DNA of 29,900 nt, from the NCBI RefSeq assembly GCF_000013185.1, contig NC_007984.1, positions 257,685-287,584 on the forward strand, in the 5' to 3' direction. The notes beneath the pieces were generated by a model. That model had not been told where the DNA came from. It did no database searches and saw only the letters and a program-made list of their open reading frames with translations. A program made the position numbers and the translations under genes. Below are positions 1-8,593 of the stretch, piece by piece (the stretch's first letter is position 1; each line of letters begins with the position of its first letter). The stretch is from Baumannia cicadellinicola str. Hc (Homalodisca coagulata). GTDB lineage: Bacteria; Pseudomonadota; Gammaproteobacteria; Enterobacterales; Enterobacteriaceae.

Positions 1-177
1 TATTAAACTATTTATAGGATGAAATAGTAGTTAGCCAATGTAAATTGGTACATGTGCTACAGTAAATAATAAGAGACTATTTTTATTGAACAAGATGATA
101 TTAATTATCGTCTTGAAATACTAATGCTAGTAAGGCACTAGTAACGTCTATTCTAGCTAGAGAGTTACCAAAGTACT
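1..177. other. Gene-free leader upstream of pgsA, with hairpin
   Basis: All six frames are closed by stops, so no tail of an upstream gene such as uvrC (the E. coli neighbour of pgsA) is visible. An inverted repeat at 91-100 and 106-115 (arms CAAGATGATA and TATCGTCTTG, 5-nt loop, one G-T pair) could form a transcript hairpin. Smaller dyads occur at 35-48 (CCAAT/ATTGG) and 127-141 (CTAGT/ACTAG). An AGAG at 161-164 is the only ribosome-binding-like sequence before the pgsA ATG. Function of the hairpin is not known. Confidence 0.4.
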
Positions 178-741
178 ATGCTAAATATACCTATTTGTCT
201 TACTTTATGCCGTATTGTCACTATACCGTTCTTTGTTTTAGCTTTCTATTTACCCTTTAAGTGGGGACCATTAGCTAGTGCATTAATTTTCTTAATGGCG
301 GCTATAACTGACTTATTTGACGGCTTTTTAGCACGTTATTGGCAACAAACAACCCGTTTTGGTGCTTTCCTTGATCCTGTTGCTGATAAGGTTATGGTAG
401 CCGTTGCATTGGTGCTTATAGCAGAACATTTTCACGCCTGGTGGATTACGTTACCAGTAGTAACTGTAATTACACGTGAAATTTTAGTCTCGGCATTGCG
501 TGAATGGATGGCTAAAATTGGCAAAGATCATAGTATAGTAGTGACTTGGATTAGCAAAATTAAAACTACGGTACAAATACTGGCATTAATAGCACTATTA
601 TGGCGTCCTCAAGAACTAGTAATACTCGCAGGTATTTTTGCTTTATATATTGCCACAATATTCACATTGTGGTCAATGTTTCTGTATTTATCTAATACAT
701 GGTATACTTTAGTGCTTAAAAAAAGTAATTATCTTGACTGA
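178..741 (+). CDS. pgsA: CDP-diacylglycerol-glycerol-3-phosphate 3-phosphatidyltransferase
   Basis: Inner-membrane enzyme that condenses CDP-diacylglycerol with glycerol-3-phosphate to phosphatidylglycerophosphate, the committed step to phosphatidylglycerol and cardiolipin. The CDP-alcohol phosphatidyltransferase signature D-x2-D-G-x2-A-R-x8-G-x3-D-x3-D is complete: D45, D48, G49, A52, R53, G62, D66 and D70. The 187 residues match the E. coli length (182) and align from the N-terminal LNIP segment, supporting the ATG at 178. Several hydrophobic stretches (about residues 10-27, 30-45, 72-85, 90-105, 130-170) fit a multi-pass membrane protein. The pgsA, tRNA-Gly, tRNA-Cys, tRNA-Leu order is the E. 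coli order. The upstream E. coli partner uvrC is not in the window. Confidence 0.97.
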   Translation: MLNIPICLTLCRIVTIPFFVLAFYLPFKWGPLASALIFLMAAITDLFDGFLARYWQQTTRFGAFLDPVADKVMVAVALVLIAEHFHAWWITLPVVTVITREILVSALREWMAKIGKDHSIVVTWISKIKTTVQILALIALLWRPQELVILAGIFALYIATIFTLWSMFLYLSNTWYTLVLKKSNYLD

Positions 742-782
742 TATTTTTAGCTGAGTATAATTTAGTTTATGGTAGGGGTATA

Positions 783-857
783 GCGGGAATAGCTCAGTGG
801 TAGAGCACAACCTTGCCAAGGTTGGGGTCGCGAGTTCAAATCTCGTTTCCCGCTCCA
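783..857 (+). tRNA. glyW: tRNA-Gly (GCC)
   Basis: Cloverleaf with acceptor arms GCGGGAA/TTCCCGC, anticodon GCC at 815-817 inside CCTT-GCC-AAGG, T-arm GTTCAAAT, and an encoded CCA at 855-857. It is nearly identical to E. coli glyW. The D-loop reads AGTGGTAGAG, one nucleotide shorter than the E. coli AGTTGGTAGAG. It is the first of three tRNAs in the conserved glyW-cysT-leuZ order 41 bases after pgsA. No separate promoter is obvious, so it may be cotranscribed from upstream. Confidence 0.97.
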
Positions 858-1000
858 AATGAATACTCATAATGTATGAATCGCTATCTTTATCAAGATC
901 GTAATCAGAAATGTTATATCTACGTGTTTATTCCTATTTATTATTATGGATATATTACTTAATATTAATAATTCAGCATCATCTCTTTTTAGACATATAT

Positions 1001-1071
1001 GGCGCGTTGGCAGAGTGGTTATGCAGCGGATTGCAAATCCGTTAACTTCGGTTCGATTCCGGAACGCGCCT
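1001..1071 (+). tRNA. cysT: tRNA-Cys (GCA)
   Basis: Acceptor arms GGCGCGT/ACGCGCC with discriminator T at 1071, anticodon GCA at 1033-1035 in ATT-GCA-AAT, and T-arm GTTCGATT. It matches E. coli cysT. Unlike its two neighbours, CCA is not encoded: the discriminator is followed by TACA, so a CCA-adding nucleotidyltransferase must finish the 3' end. The 143-base gap between it and tRNA-Gly has no recognisable gene. Confidence 0.96.
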
Positions 1072-1084
1072 TACATTTTTCTAT

Positions 1085-1170
1085 GCCCGGGTGGTGAAAT
1101 TGGTAGACACAAGGGATTTAAAATTCCTCGGCTTTAAGCTATACGAGTTCGATTCTCGTCCCGGGTACCA
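1085..1170 (+). tRNA. leuZ: tRNA-Leu (TAA)
   Basis: Class II tRNA of 86 nt with a long variable arm (about 1126-1145), anticodon TAA at 1119-1121 within the loop TTTAAAA, acceptor GCCCGGG/CCCGGGT including the G1-U72 pair also present in E. coli leuZ, and an encoded CCA at 1168-1170. It begins 13 bases after tRNA-Cys and closes the tRNA cluster. Confidence 0.96.
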
Positions 1171-1230
1171 CAGTCTAATTATACCTACTTCTCTCTTCTA
1201 TCAATAGAAGAAAAATTGTCTTATAAATAT

Positions 1231-1248
1231 AAGCGATAATTATCGCTT
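1231..1248. repeat. 18-bp perfect palindrome before pgl
   Basis: AAGCGATAATTATCGCTT equals its own reverse complement. It lies between the tRNA cluster and the pgl start, 17 bases before the ATG and just 5' of the presumed ribosome-binding site (AGGTG at 1252-1256). A second small hairpin, CTTCTA-TCAA-TAGAAG, precedes it at about 1195-1210. Neither has the T-run of a classic terminator. They may mark the end of the tRNA transcript or act on pgl translation; this is inference. Confidence 0.4.
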
Positions 1249-1265
1249 AACAGGTGTAATAATAA

Positions 1266-2267
1266 ATGAATACCATTGTTTATGTTTCTAGTCCTGAAAG
1301 TCAGCAAGTTCATGTTTTACAGATGAATCAAGCAGGTCTACTAACTTTAATACAAGTTGTAAATACTCCAGGAATTGGTCAGCCAATGGCAATTCATCCT
1401 GCAAAAACCCATCTGTATCTTGGTATTCGTCCTATCTGCAGCATAGTGAGCTATAGTATTGATATTAATAGTGGTTTACTTTATGAGGTAGATCAAACAT
1501 CCTTACCGAACACTCCTACCCATTTAAGCACCGATTTATTTGGCAAAAACTTATATTGTGCTTCTTACAATGGTAGCTGCTTAAGTGTTCACAAAATTAA
1601 CGAACAGGGGATTGTAGGTACATTATTACAAATTATAGATGGTTTGACCAATTGTCATTCATCTAATGTAGATACTAATAACCTATTAGTATGGGTTCCT
1701 TGTCTAAAAGAAGACCGTATCAGTATCTTCCGCAGAGCCGAATTAGGTACGTTAATACCCTATAAACCAAATGCTATACATAGCATCACTGGGGCTGGTC
1801 CACGCCACATGGTATTTCATAAATCTGGTCGATATGCATATGTTATTAATGAATTAAATAGCACAATTAGCATATGTACTACAAATCATATGACCGGCGA
1901 TGTACCTAATATAGTACAAAATATAGATATTATGCCGTCTCATTTAGCTAATGCTAGATGGGCAGCAGACATCCATATTACCCCTAATAGCCAATGGCTA
2001 TATTGTAGTGAACGCAGTGCTAGTATTATAGCATATTTTCGTATATTAGAGCATGGAAGTTTATTACAGTTCATGGGTTATCAAGAAACCGAAATTCAGC
2101 CACGAGGATTTAATATCGATGCTACAGGTCGTTATTTAATTGTTAGTGGACAAAAGTCAAATTATATTACAGTATATAACATAAATCAAAAAAATGGTAT
2201 GTTAAAACCATTAGCTCGCTATGAAGTAGGTCATGGCCCTATGTACGTAGCAATAATTGATCTATAG
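1266..2267 (+). CDS. pgl: 6-phosphogluconolactonase (Pgl/YbhE family)
   Basis: Hydrolyses 6-phosphogluconolactone to 6-phosphogluconate in the oxidative pentose phosphate pathway, a cytoplasmic step yielding NADPH precursors. The 333 residues align with E. coli Pgl (331) over the full length as a seven-bladed beta-propeller. Conserved segments include SPESQQVHV near the N-terminus, GAGPRHMVFH, YVINELNS, RWAADIHITP, QPRGFN and the C-terminal GHGPM. An AGGTG sequence precedes the ATG. In E. coli pgl lies close to the bio locus, and the same arrangement is kept here, tail to tail with bioA (11 bases between stops). No terminator is visible in that gap, so the two transcripts probably overlap. 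Confidence 0.95.
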   Translation: MNTIVYVSSPESQQVHVLQMNQAGLLTLIQVVNTPGIGQPMAIHPAKTHLYLGIRPICSIVSYSIDINSGLLYEVDQTSLPNTPTHLSTDLFGKNLYCASYNGSCLSVHKINEQGIVGTLLQIIDGLTNCHSSNVDTNNLLVWVPCLKEDRISIFRRAELGTLIPYKPNAIHSITGAGPRHMVFHKSGRYAYVINELNSTISICTTNHMTGDVPNIVQNIDIMPSHLANARWAADIHITPNSQWLYCSERSASIIAYFRILEHGSLLQFMGYQETEIQPRGFNIDATGRYLIVSGQKSNYITVYNINQKNGMLKPLARYEVGHGPMYVAIIDL

Positions 2268-2278
2268 AAGTAATGCTT

Positions 2279-3580
2279 CTAGTATTTATCTGGTGTAACA
2301 AAAAATTTTTCACAGTTTAAAGCACTAGATATAGCGCATAGTAATCGTTGCATAGCTTCGCTATCGATGATATATGGCGGCATAAGATATATATATCTAC
2401 TAAATGGTCTAATCCAAACTCCTTGATTAACAAACCAGCTCTGTAGCGCAGATATTGCTATTGGTAATTTAGTCTCAACTACCCCAATAGCACCTAATAT
2501 CCGTACATCTCGGACATGTTTATTATTTACTAAAGGTAGTAAACCTGTACGTAGTTGTGTAGCTATAGTATCAACACGTGTTCGCCAGCTTTCATCTTCT
2601 AGTAATGAAATACTTGCGTTTGCTGCAGCACATGCAAGCGGATTACCCATGAAAGTTGGACCATGCATAAAGCAGCCAGCATCACCTTTACTAATAGTTT
2701 CTGCTACATTTCTGCATGTTAATGTAGCAGACAGTGTCATCGTACCGCCTGTTAGTGCTTTACCTAAACAGATAATATCTGGTGATATACCTGCGTGATT
2801 ACAGGCAAACCATTCACCAGTTCTTCCGAAACCAGTAGCTATTTCATCGGCAATTAGTAGTAACTCATATTGATCACACAACTTACGTGCTATCTTTAAA
2901 TAGTTTGGGTGGTAGAAGTACATACCACCTGCGCCTTGTACAATAGGTTCTAGAATTACAGCAGTTAGATATGCATGATTAGCTGCAATAATTCTACTTA
3001 ATTCTAATTCATCGCCATCGCGCCAAATTTCTCCAAAACGTCGTTGCAGAGAATTAACGAATAGGTGTTTGGGCAGATAGTCTTGATATAGTTGATGCAT
3101 AGAATTATCTGGATCTGATACCGACATTGCGCCAAAGGTATCACCGTGATAACCTTGACGTAATGCTAGAAACTTATGACGTGGTTTTCCGCGAGCTTGC
3201 CAGTACTGTAAAGCCATTTTCATGGCTACTTCTACTGCTACTGATCCAGAATCAGATAAAAACACACAATCTAAACCAGAAGGTGTTAAAGCTACAAGGC
3301 GTTGACATAATTCTATGGCTGGATAGTGTGTGATACCCCCAAACATCACATGTGACATACGACTTATCTGGTCATTCATAGCCTGGTTAATAACCGGATG
3401 ATTATAACCATGAATAGCCGCCCACCAAGATGACATTCCGTCTACTAATCGACGACCATTACTTAGGATTAGTTCATAACCTAAGGCTGAGATAACTGGA
3501 TAACTAGGTAACGGATTAGTCATAGAAGTGTAGGGATGCCAGATATGATAACGATCAAACATCAGATAATCTATATGCAT
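2279..3580 (-). CDS. bioA: Adenosylmethionine-8-amino-7-oxononanoate aminotransferase
   Basis: PLP enzyme of biotin synthesis that transaminates KAPA to DAPA with S-adenosylmethionine as the amino donor. It has 433 residues against 429 in E. coli with the same N-terminal spacing, so the catalytic lysine is K274 in CLGKALTGG and the PLP-ring aspartate is D245 in ADEIATGFGR. Substrate-site residues Y17, W52 and Y144 are also present. It is transcribed divergently from bioBFCD across a 107-base gap, as in enteric bacteria. No truncation or frameshift is seen. Confidence 0.97.
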   Translation of the reverse strand: MHIDYLMFDRYHIWHPYTSMTNPLPSYPVISALGYELILSNGRRLVDGMSSWWAAIHGYNHPVINQAMNDQISRMSHVMFGGITHYPAIELCQRLVALTPSGLDCVFLSDSGSVAVEVAMKMALQYWQARGKPRHKFLALRQGYHGDTFGAMSVSDPDNSMHQLYQDYLPKHLFVNSLQRRFGEIWRDGDELELSRIIAANHAYLTAVILEPIVQGAGGMYFYHPNYLKIARKLCDQYELLLIADEIATGFGRTGEWFACNHAGISPDIICLGKALTGGTMTLSATLTCRNVAETISKGDAGCFMHGPTFMGNPLACAAANASISLLEDESWRTRVDTIATQLRTGLLPLVNNKHVRDVRILGAIGVVETKLPIAISALQSWFVNQGVWIRPFSRYIYLMPPYIIDSEAMQRLLCAISSALNCEKFFVTPDKY

Positions 3581-3616
3581 AATTGAATCCTATCAATTAT
3601 AATAAATAATATTGTA

Positions 3617-3644
3617 TTGACAGTATAAAGATAAATTATAAAAT
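3617..3644 (+). promoter_or_regulatory. Candidate promoter for bioBFCD
   Basis: A perfect -35 box TTGACA (3617-3622) is followed after 16 bases by TAAAAT (3639-3644, 5 of 6 to the -10 consensus). It sits in the 107-base bioA-bioB divergent gap. The ribosome-binding site AGGAG lies at 3673-3677, 10 bases before the bioB ATG. The palindromic BirA operator that overlaps the divergent promoters in E. coli (half-sites like TTGTAAACC and GGTTTACAA) is not recognisable anywhere in the gap. No transcript data support the promoter. Confidence 0.45.
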
Positions 3645-3687
3645 AATACTACTATTATATAATAGAAGATATAGGAGCATATAAATT

Positions 3688-4716
3688 ATGCAAGTTACTC
3701 AACGTTGGAATAGAGAACAAGCAATATCACTATTTAATAAGCCTTTTTTTGATTTACTATTTCAAGCTCAACAAGTTCATAGAAAATATTTTAGACTAGG
3801 ACAAGTGCAAATTAGTACACTATTATCAATTAAAACTGGTAACTGTGCAGAAGATTGTAAATACTGTCCACAGAGCTCCCATTATGAAACTAAATTAGAT
3901 AATGAGCCTCTAGTACAGTTACCACAAGTTTTAGCAGCTGCAAAAAAAGCAAGTGATGCAGGTTCAACACGTTTCTGTATAGGCGCAGCTTGGAAAAAAA
4001 TACATGATCGTGATATGCCACTACTTGAGCAAATAGTCACAGGAGTAAAAGCGATAGGCTTAGAAACATGTATGACCTTAGGTATATTGAAACCTCAACA
4101 AGCACAACGCTTAGCAAAAGCAGGCTTAGATTTTTATAATCATAATCTAGATACATCACCAGAATTTTATCATTCTATTGTTACTACGCGTAGTTATCAA
4201 GATAGGCTTAATACAATTGAAAATGTTCGTAAAGCAGGGATAAAAATCTGCTCTGGTGGTATTATAGGATTAGGCGAGACTATTAGTGATCGCGCAGGAC
4301 TTTTAGTTGAACTCGCTAATTTACCAGAACCTCCATCTAGTGTGCCAATTAATATGCTGGTTAAAGTACGCGGTACGCCAATGTTTGATAATAAGGATGT
4401 AGATCCATTTGATTTGATCCGTATGATTGCGGTTACTCGTATTATGATGCCTACCTCTTATGTTCGATTATCGGCTGGTCGTGAACAGATGAACGAACAA
4501 ACACAAGCTATATGCTTTATGGCAGGTGCTAACTCTATTTTTTACGGCCGCAAACTACTTACCTCTTCTAATCCCACCGAAGATAGTGATAAAAGACTAT
4601 TCCGTAAGTTGGGAATGCAGATAGAAAAACATACTACAATAAAAAATTCTAATTGGAAGAAAAAGAAATTATTACTTCATGATAACCAACAGCATGATAA
4701 TACTATTAGCTCATGA
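3688..4716 (+). CDS. bioB: Biotin synthase (radical SAM)
   Basis: Inserts sulfur into dethiobiotin to give biotin, the last step of the pathway. The radical-SAM [4Fe-4S] motif is C53-x3-C57-x2-C60 in CAEDCKYC. The ligands of the sacrificial [2Fe-2S] cluster, C97, C128, C188 and R260, fall at the same numbers as in E. coli BioB, so both clusters should form. Length is 342 residues (E. coli 346). The last 25 or so residues are lysine- and histidine-rich and poorly conserved. The stop overlaps the bioF start in an ATGA junction, showing translational coupling in a bioBFCD operon. Confidence 0.98.
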   Translation: MQVTQRWNREQAISLFNKPFFDLLFQAQQVHRKYFRLGQVQISTLLSIKTGNCAEDCKYCPQSSHYETKLDNEPLVQLPQVLAAAKKASDAGSTRFCIGAAWKKIHDRDMPLLEQIVTGVKAIGLETCMTLGILKPQQAQRLAKAGLDFYNHNLDTSPEFYHSIVTTRSYQDRLNTIENVRKAGIKICSGGIIGLGETISDRAGLLVELANLPEPPSSVPINMLVKVRGTPMFDNKDVDPFDLIRMIAVTRIMMPTSYVRLSAGREQMNEQTQAICFMAGANSIFYGRKLLTSSNPTEDSDKRLFRKLGMQIEKHTTIKNSNWKKKKLLLHDNQQHDNTISS

Positions 4717-5891
4717 CTAGTTTATGGATACAGCGTTGCGAAAAAGCGCTAGCTATACAGAAACAGAAAAAAGCTTATCGATATCGTAAGCTAATCAGCG
4801 GTGGTAATGACCGTATATTAACATACCAGGGGAAACGTTATTTAAACTTCTCAAGTAATGACTACCTTGGACTTGCGCGGCATCCAGAAGTAATTGCCGC
4901 TTATCAGCAGGTAGCAATAGATGAAGGAATTAGTTCTGGTGGTTCTGGTCACGTTATAGGTTATAGTCCAAGACATCAACGACTAGAAAATCAGTTAGCC
5001 AACTGGCTTAGTTTTCCACGAGCACTATTATTTTGTTCTGGTTATATTGCTAATCAGGCTGTTATTAGCGCATTAACAACTGTCGGAGATTATATTTTCG
5101 CAGATCGTTTAAGCCATTCATCTTTACTAAATGCCGCTATTCAATCTTCGGCAGAACTAATTAGGTTTCGACATAACGATATCAGCTCATTACAACATTT
5201 ATTGCAACGATTTTGTCAGAGTAACTGTTTAGTAATCACTGAAGGTGTTTTCAGCATGGATGGAGACCAAGCACCATTATCTACTATGATACCATATATA
5301 CGTGCTGTAGATAGCAGCTGGTTAATGGTAGATGATGCTCATGGTTTCGGCATTTTAGGCTTAGATGGATGTGGATGTTGTTGGGATTTAAATCAGGACT
5401 TTCGTCCTGAGATATTAATAGTGAATTTTAGCAAAGCGGTAGGAGTTAGTGGTGCTGCTGTATTGTGCCAGGAACAAGTAGCTGAATATCTAATACAGTT
5501 TTCTTCACATCTAATTTATAGTACGGCATTACCTCCAGCAATAGTAGCCGCAACAGAAGTTGCTCTCACTCTTATACGTACAATAACAGGAAAAGCTTTA
5601 CGTCAGCAACTTCAAGATAATATTAATCATTTTCGCTATGGTATACAAGCATTAGGATTAGGATATAGGCTATTACCATCGATAACAGCTATTCAGCCAT
5701 TATTAATTGGCGATAATTTAAGTACATTAAATTTAGTAAGTCAGCTACGAGAACAAGGCTTATGGTTAACAGCTATTCGTCCTCCGACTGTACCACCTAA
5801 TAGTGCACGGATACGTATTACCCTTACAGCAGCTCATAATTACAATGATATTGAACAACTATTAGAAGCATTAGCTAATGTCAATAAATAA
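4713..5891 (+). CDS. bioF: 8-amino-7-oxononanoate synthase (KAPA synthase)
   Basis: PLP enzyme of the alpha-oxoamine synthase family that condenses pimeloyl-ACP (or -CoA) with alanine to KAPA. The catalytic lysine is K241 in [13 protein letters not shown]; in E. coli the same stretch reads FGKGFGVSGAAV. VDDAHG (residues 206-211, D207 and H210), H136 and the glycine-rich SSGGSGH segment near 74-80 are intact. It has 392 residues against 384 in E. coli. The start overlaps the bioB stop by 4 bases and the end overlaps bioC by 14, so the operon is tightly packed. Confidence 0.97.
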   Translation: MTSLWIQRCEKALAIQKQKKAYRYRKLISGGNDRILTYQGKRYLNFSSNDYLGLARHPEVIAAYQQVAIDEGISSGGSGHVIGYSPRHQRLENQLANWLSFPRALLFCSGYIANQAVISALTTVGDYIFADRLSHSSLLNAAIQSSAELIRFRHNDISSLQHLLQRFCQSNCLVITEGVFSMDGDQAPLSTMIPYIRAVDSSWLMVDDAHGFGILGLDGCGCCWDLNQDFRPEILIVNFSKAVGVSGAAVLCQEQVAEYLIQFSSHLIYSTALPPAIVAATEVALTLIRTITGKALRQQLQDNINHFRYGIQALGLGYRLLPSITAIQPLLIGDNLSTLNLVSQLREQGLWLTAIRPPTVPPNSARIRITLTAAHNYNDIEQLLEALANVNK

Positions 5892-6639
5892 CCATAAACA
5901 AGGTATCGCTCGTAGTTTTAGTCGTGCAGCACAGCATTATGATAGATACGCAGCTTTTCAACGTTATTGCGGTGAACGTTTGCGTTCTTTAATCGGTCCG
6001 AGAAGAAGTAGTCAGTTATTGCTAGATGCTGGTTGCGGTACTGGTTGGTTTAGCCGTTGCTGGCAACGCGAAGGTAATTATGTTATTGCTTTAGATATTT
6101 CTGCTGCTATGTTAGTTATTGCTCAGCAACAGCATTCAGCAGCTGCTTATATTATCGGTGATATTGAACAGTTACCAATAGCAACATCTACAGTAGAATG
6201 TGTTTTTAGTAACCTAGCTATACAATGGTGCGAAGATTTACCGCAGGTATTAAATCAATTTCATAGGGTACTACGTCCAGGTGGTATCTTAGCTGTATCG
6301 ACTCTAGCTTATGGTTCTCTACATGAGCTAGAACTTGCATGGAGGCAAGTAGATAATAATATACATATTAATCGTTTTTTACCACAAACGGATATTGCTG
6401 CTGCTTTCCAAGCTTATAACCATAAGATAGTCATAGAACAAAAAACCCTATATTATTCCAAATTAATAGATTTATTTAATGAAATTAAAGGTGTAGGTGC
6501 TAGTTATTTATATATTGGTCATGGATTGGGTTTAACTAGTAGGACGCGTTTCCGAGCATTAGAAGAAGCCTGGCCTAGACATGCTTTAGGGTTACCACTT
6601 AGCTATCAATTAGTTTATGGAGTATTATATCGTGACTAA
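5878..6639 (+). CDS. bioC: Malonyl-ACP O-methyltransferase
   Basis: SAM-dependent methyltransferase that methylates malonyl-ACP so that fatty-acid synthesis can elongate it to a pimeloyl moiety. The SAM-binding motif I is LDAGCGTGW at residues 49-57, followed by ALDIS (about 71-75) and GDIEQLP (about 94-100). SNLAIQWC and the RFLPQTDI segment also match E. coli BioC, as does the length (253 against 251). The gene starts inside the end of bioF and overlaps the start of bioD. The pathway also needs a pimeloyl-ACP methyl ester esterase (BioH or a substitute), which is not in this window. Confidence 0.95.
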   Translation: MSINNHKQGIARSFSRAAQHYDRYAAFQRYCGERLRSLIGPRRSSQLLLDAGCGTGWFSRCWQREGNYVIALDISAAMLVIAQQQHSAAAYIIGDIEQLPIATSTVECVFSNLAIQWCEDLPQVLNQFHRVLRPGGILAVSTLAYGSLHELELAWRQVDNNIHINRFLPQTDIAAAFQAYNHKIVIEQKTLYYSKLIDLFNEIKGVGASYLYIGHGLGLTSRTRFRALEEAWPRHALGLPLSYQLVYGVLYRD

Positions 6640-7309
6640 ACGTTATTTTATTACGGGAACAGATACCAATGTTGGTAAAACCTTAGCAGCCTGTGCGTTG
6701 CTACAAGCTGCTATTAGCATAGGTTATCATGCGGCTGGCTATAAACCAGTAGCTACTGGTTATCAGTTAACACTTGACGGACCAAGAAATAATGATGCTT
6801 TGGCACTATTATCAAATAGTAATGTTATTCTATCTTATTCACAGGTAAACCCATTGGTATTTAGTGAGCCCACATCACCACATATTGCTTGCCGTGCTGA
6901 AGGACGAAATATTGAGCTATCTGAACTATCAGCTGGACTTAAAGTAATAGAGCAAAAGTCCGATTGGATTGTCGTAGAAGGTGCAGGAGGATGGTTTACT
7001 CCGTTAGGAGAAGGAATACTATATAGTGATTGGGTTAACTATGAGAAACTACCTGTGATATTAGTTATTGGGATGAAGTTAGGTTGTATTAACCATGCCC
7101 TACTTACTGCATTAGCCATACGACAGTTTGGCCTACAGCTAGTTGGTTGGATTGCTAATCATATACAACCAACTACAACCTGGTCGCAACATTATTTAGC
7201 AGAGTTACGTAATCGATTAGACGCACCATTAATAGGTGATATTCCGTGGCTAAGTAATATTCCTGTAGCATTGCTCGCTAAATATATTAATTTAGCAGAA
7301 CTAAGTTAG
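6632..7309 (+). CDS. bioD: Dethiobiotin synthetase
   Basis: ATP-dependent carboxylation of DAPA to dethiobiotin. The GTG at 6632 is preferred over the ATG at 6617: a GGAG sits at 6619-6622, nine bases before the GTG, and this start gives 225 residues, exactly the E. coli length, with the family N-terminus TKRYFITGTDTNVGKT. The ATG would put the Shine-Dalgarno inside the gene. The P-loop GTDTNVGKT lies near the N-terminus, with conserved VEGAGGWFTPL and KLGCINHA further on. The gene overlaps bioC by 8 bases and ends the operon, followed by a hairpin. In E. coli uvrB comes next; it is absent here. Confidence 0.96.
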   Translation: MTKRYFITGTDTNVGKTLAACALLQAAISIGYHAAGYKPVATGYQLTLDGPRNNDALALLSNSNVILSYSQVNPLVFSEPTSPHIACRAEGRNIELSELSAGLKVIEQKSDWIVVEGAGGWFTPLGEGILYSDWVNYEKLPVILVIGMKLGCINHALLTALAIRQFGLQLVGWIANHIQPTTTWSQHYLAELRNRLDAPLIGDIPWLSNIPVALLAKYINLAELS

Positions 7310-7316
7310 TGCTCTT

Positions 7317-7347
7317 AAATAAGCAAATTATTATTTAATGCTTATTT
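7317..7347 (+). terminator. Candidate terminator after bioD
   Basis: Arms AAATAAGCA (7317-7325) and TGCTTATTT (7339-7347) pair perfectly over 9 bp with a 13-nt loop, starting 7 bases after the bioD stop. The 3' arm ends in TTATTTT, which could serve as a weak T-run. The stem is AT-rich, so strength is uncertain. Confidence 0.45.
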
Positions 7348-7772
7348 TAGTCATTAAGATCATGAAAAATTTTTTAAAATTATTTAATACTAAAATATTT
7401 AAAATCTATTAAATAGATAGCAAAACTAATTATTTTTAGAATAAAATTACTAATTTTATATCTATCTTAAGAGATAGATTCTCTGTATTTGATGAAATAC
7501 TATCTGATTTTCAGTATATGATATATATTATCATTTTGCATATATTAATAGTCATTCCCTTATTTAATTTATTTACTTATTTATGTATGTGTAAAGAGTA
7601 ATGTATATTTTTGTTTAAAGTAGGTAGTTTCCTTGAACTAATATGCATTTTAAATATTGTTTACTAGACAGCGAAGTATGTACTTTATTAAGTATTTCTA
7701 GCTAAGTTCGAGCAAATTAGTTATAGCTTTCCAATGATGCATGCAATAACGATACTAAATGTGGAGTATGTC
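7348..7772. other. Gene-free spacer between bioD and tcyN, with two hairpins
   Basis: No open frame of useful length on either strand. The sequence is very AT-rich and probably holds the eroded remains of ancestral genes (E. coli has uvrB after bioD), but no uvrB similarity can be recognised by eye. Two adjacent perfect hairpins stand out: 7460-7467/7472-7479 (8-bp arms, loop TAAG) and 7485-7490/7495-7500 (GTATTT/AAATAC, loop GATG). A weak promoter-like pair, TTGAAC (7633-7638) and TATTGT (7655-7660), might serve tcyN. Confidence 0.4.
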
Positions 7773-8534
7773 ATGATTGCTATTGCGATTAAAGGACTAA
7801 CAAAAAAATTTAATAATCATACTGTGTTAAATAACGTTAATTTAACGGTACGCCTAGGTGAAGTTTTAGCTATTATTGGTCCTAGTGGCTCTGGTAAAAC
7901 AACTTTACTGCGTAGTATTAATCTGCTGGAAACACCAGACTATGGCTCTATTCAGGTAGGTAATATTATAATAGATACTAGTATACCATTATATCATCAA
8001 AAGAAACAGATTTGTTACCTGCGTCAACAGGTAGGATTTGTTTTTCAGCATTTTCATCTTTTCCCACATAGATCGGTGTTAGATAACATTATAGAAGGTT
8101 TAATTGTAGTAAAAAAAGAGCCGCGTGAAGAAGCAGTAGCTAAAGCCCGTAAGCTACTTGATCAAGTTGGTCTACGTGATAAAGAAAACTTCTTTCCTAA
8201 AAATTTATCTGGAGGTCAACAGCAAAGAGTCGCTATTGCACGAGCTTTAGCAATGCGTCCAGAAGTAATATTATTTGACGAACCTACCTCAGCACTTGAC
8301 CCTGAACTTGTAGGTGATGTTCTAAGTACTATCCGTAACCTAGCAAATGAGCAGCGTACAATGGTGATCGTTACCCACGAAATAAGTTTTGCTCGAGATG
8401 TAGCAGACCAAGCTATTTTTATGGCAGATGGTCATATTGTCGAGCAAAGTTCGGCCGATGATTTATTTACACATCCTGTACATGAACGTACTAAATTATT
8501 TCTTAATACCTTTCTCAAAACAAAAAACAAATAG
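7773..8534 (+). CDS. tcyN: L-cystine-type amino-acid ABC transporter ATPase (TcyN/YecC-like)
   Basis: ATP-binding subunit of a polar amino-acid importer. It aligns closely with E. coli YecC/TcyN, including the start ([13 protein letters not shown] against MSAIEVKNLVKKF) and long identical blocks such as [20 protein letters not shown]; ArtP fits much less well. Walker A is G36-T43 (GPSGSGKT), Q-loop Q92, signature LSGGQ at 145-149, Walker B ending D169-E170, D-loop SALD 173-176, switch histidine H202. The ATG at 7773 is chosen over 7734 because GGAG lies at 7763-7766 and it gives 253 residues (E. coli 250). No permease or substrate-binding protein is next to it, so its partners must be elsewhere or lost. 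The exact substrate is inferred. Confidence 0.88.
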   Translation: MIAIAIKGLTKKFNNHTVLNNVNLTVRLGEVLAIIGPSGSGKTTLLRSINLLETPDYGSIQVGNIIIDTSIPLYHQKKQICYLRQQVGFVFQHFHLFPHRSVLDNIIEGLIVVKKEPREEAVAKARKLLDQVGLRDKENFFPKNLSGGQQQRVAIARALAMRPEVILFDEPTSALDPELVGDVLSTIRNLANEQRTMVIVTHEISFARDVADQAIFMADGHIVEQSSADDLFTHPVHERTKLFLNTFLKTKNK

Positions 8535-8593
8535 ATTATGGTTTAATAATTATTTTTACTAATAGTAAAATGATATTAATTAGGGATTATATA

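Noticed and set aside
946..1137. 63-codon ORF on the plus strand
   Set aside because: It runs straight through the tRNA-Cys gene and into tRNA-Leu; the protein is just translated tRNA sequence.
3611..3630. Possible BirA half-site (TTGTATTGAC)
   Set aside because: Only the first five bases match TTGTAAACC and no second inverted half-site lies at the required distance.
6617..6631. ATG start of bioD at 6617
   Set aside because: It would place the GGAG ribosome-binding site inside the gene; GTG 6632 gives exactly the E. coli length.
7734..8534. ArtP (arginine transporter ATPase) and the longer start at 7734
   Set aside because: Sequence blocks match E. coli YecC/TcyN far better than ArtP, and GGAG plus homology support the ATG at 7773.
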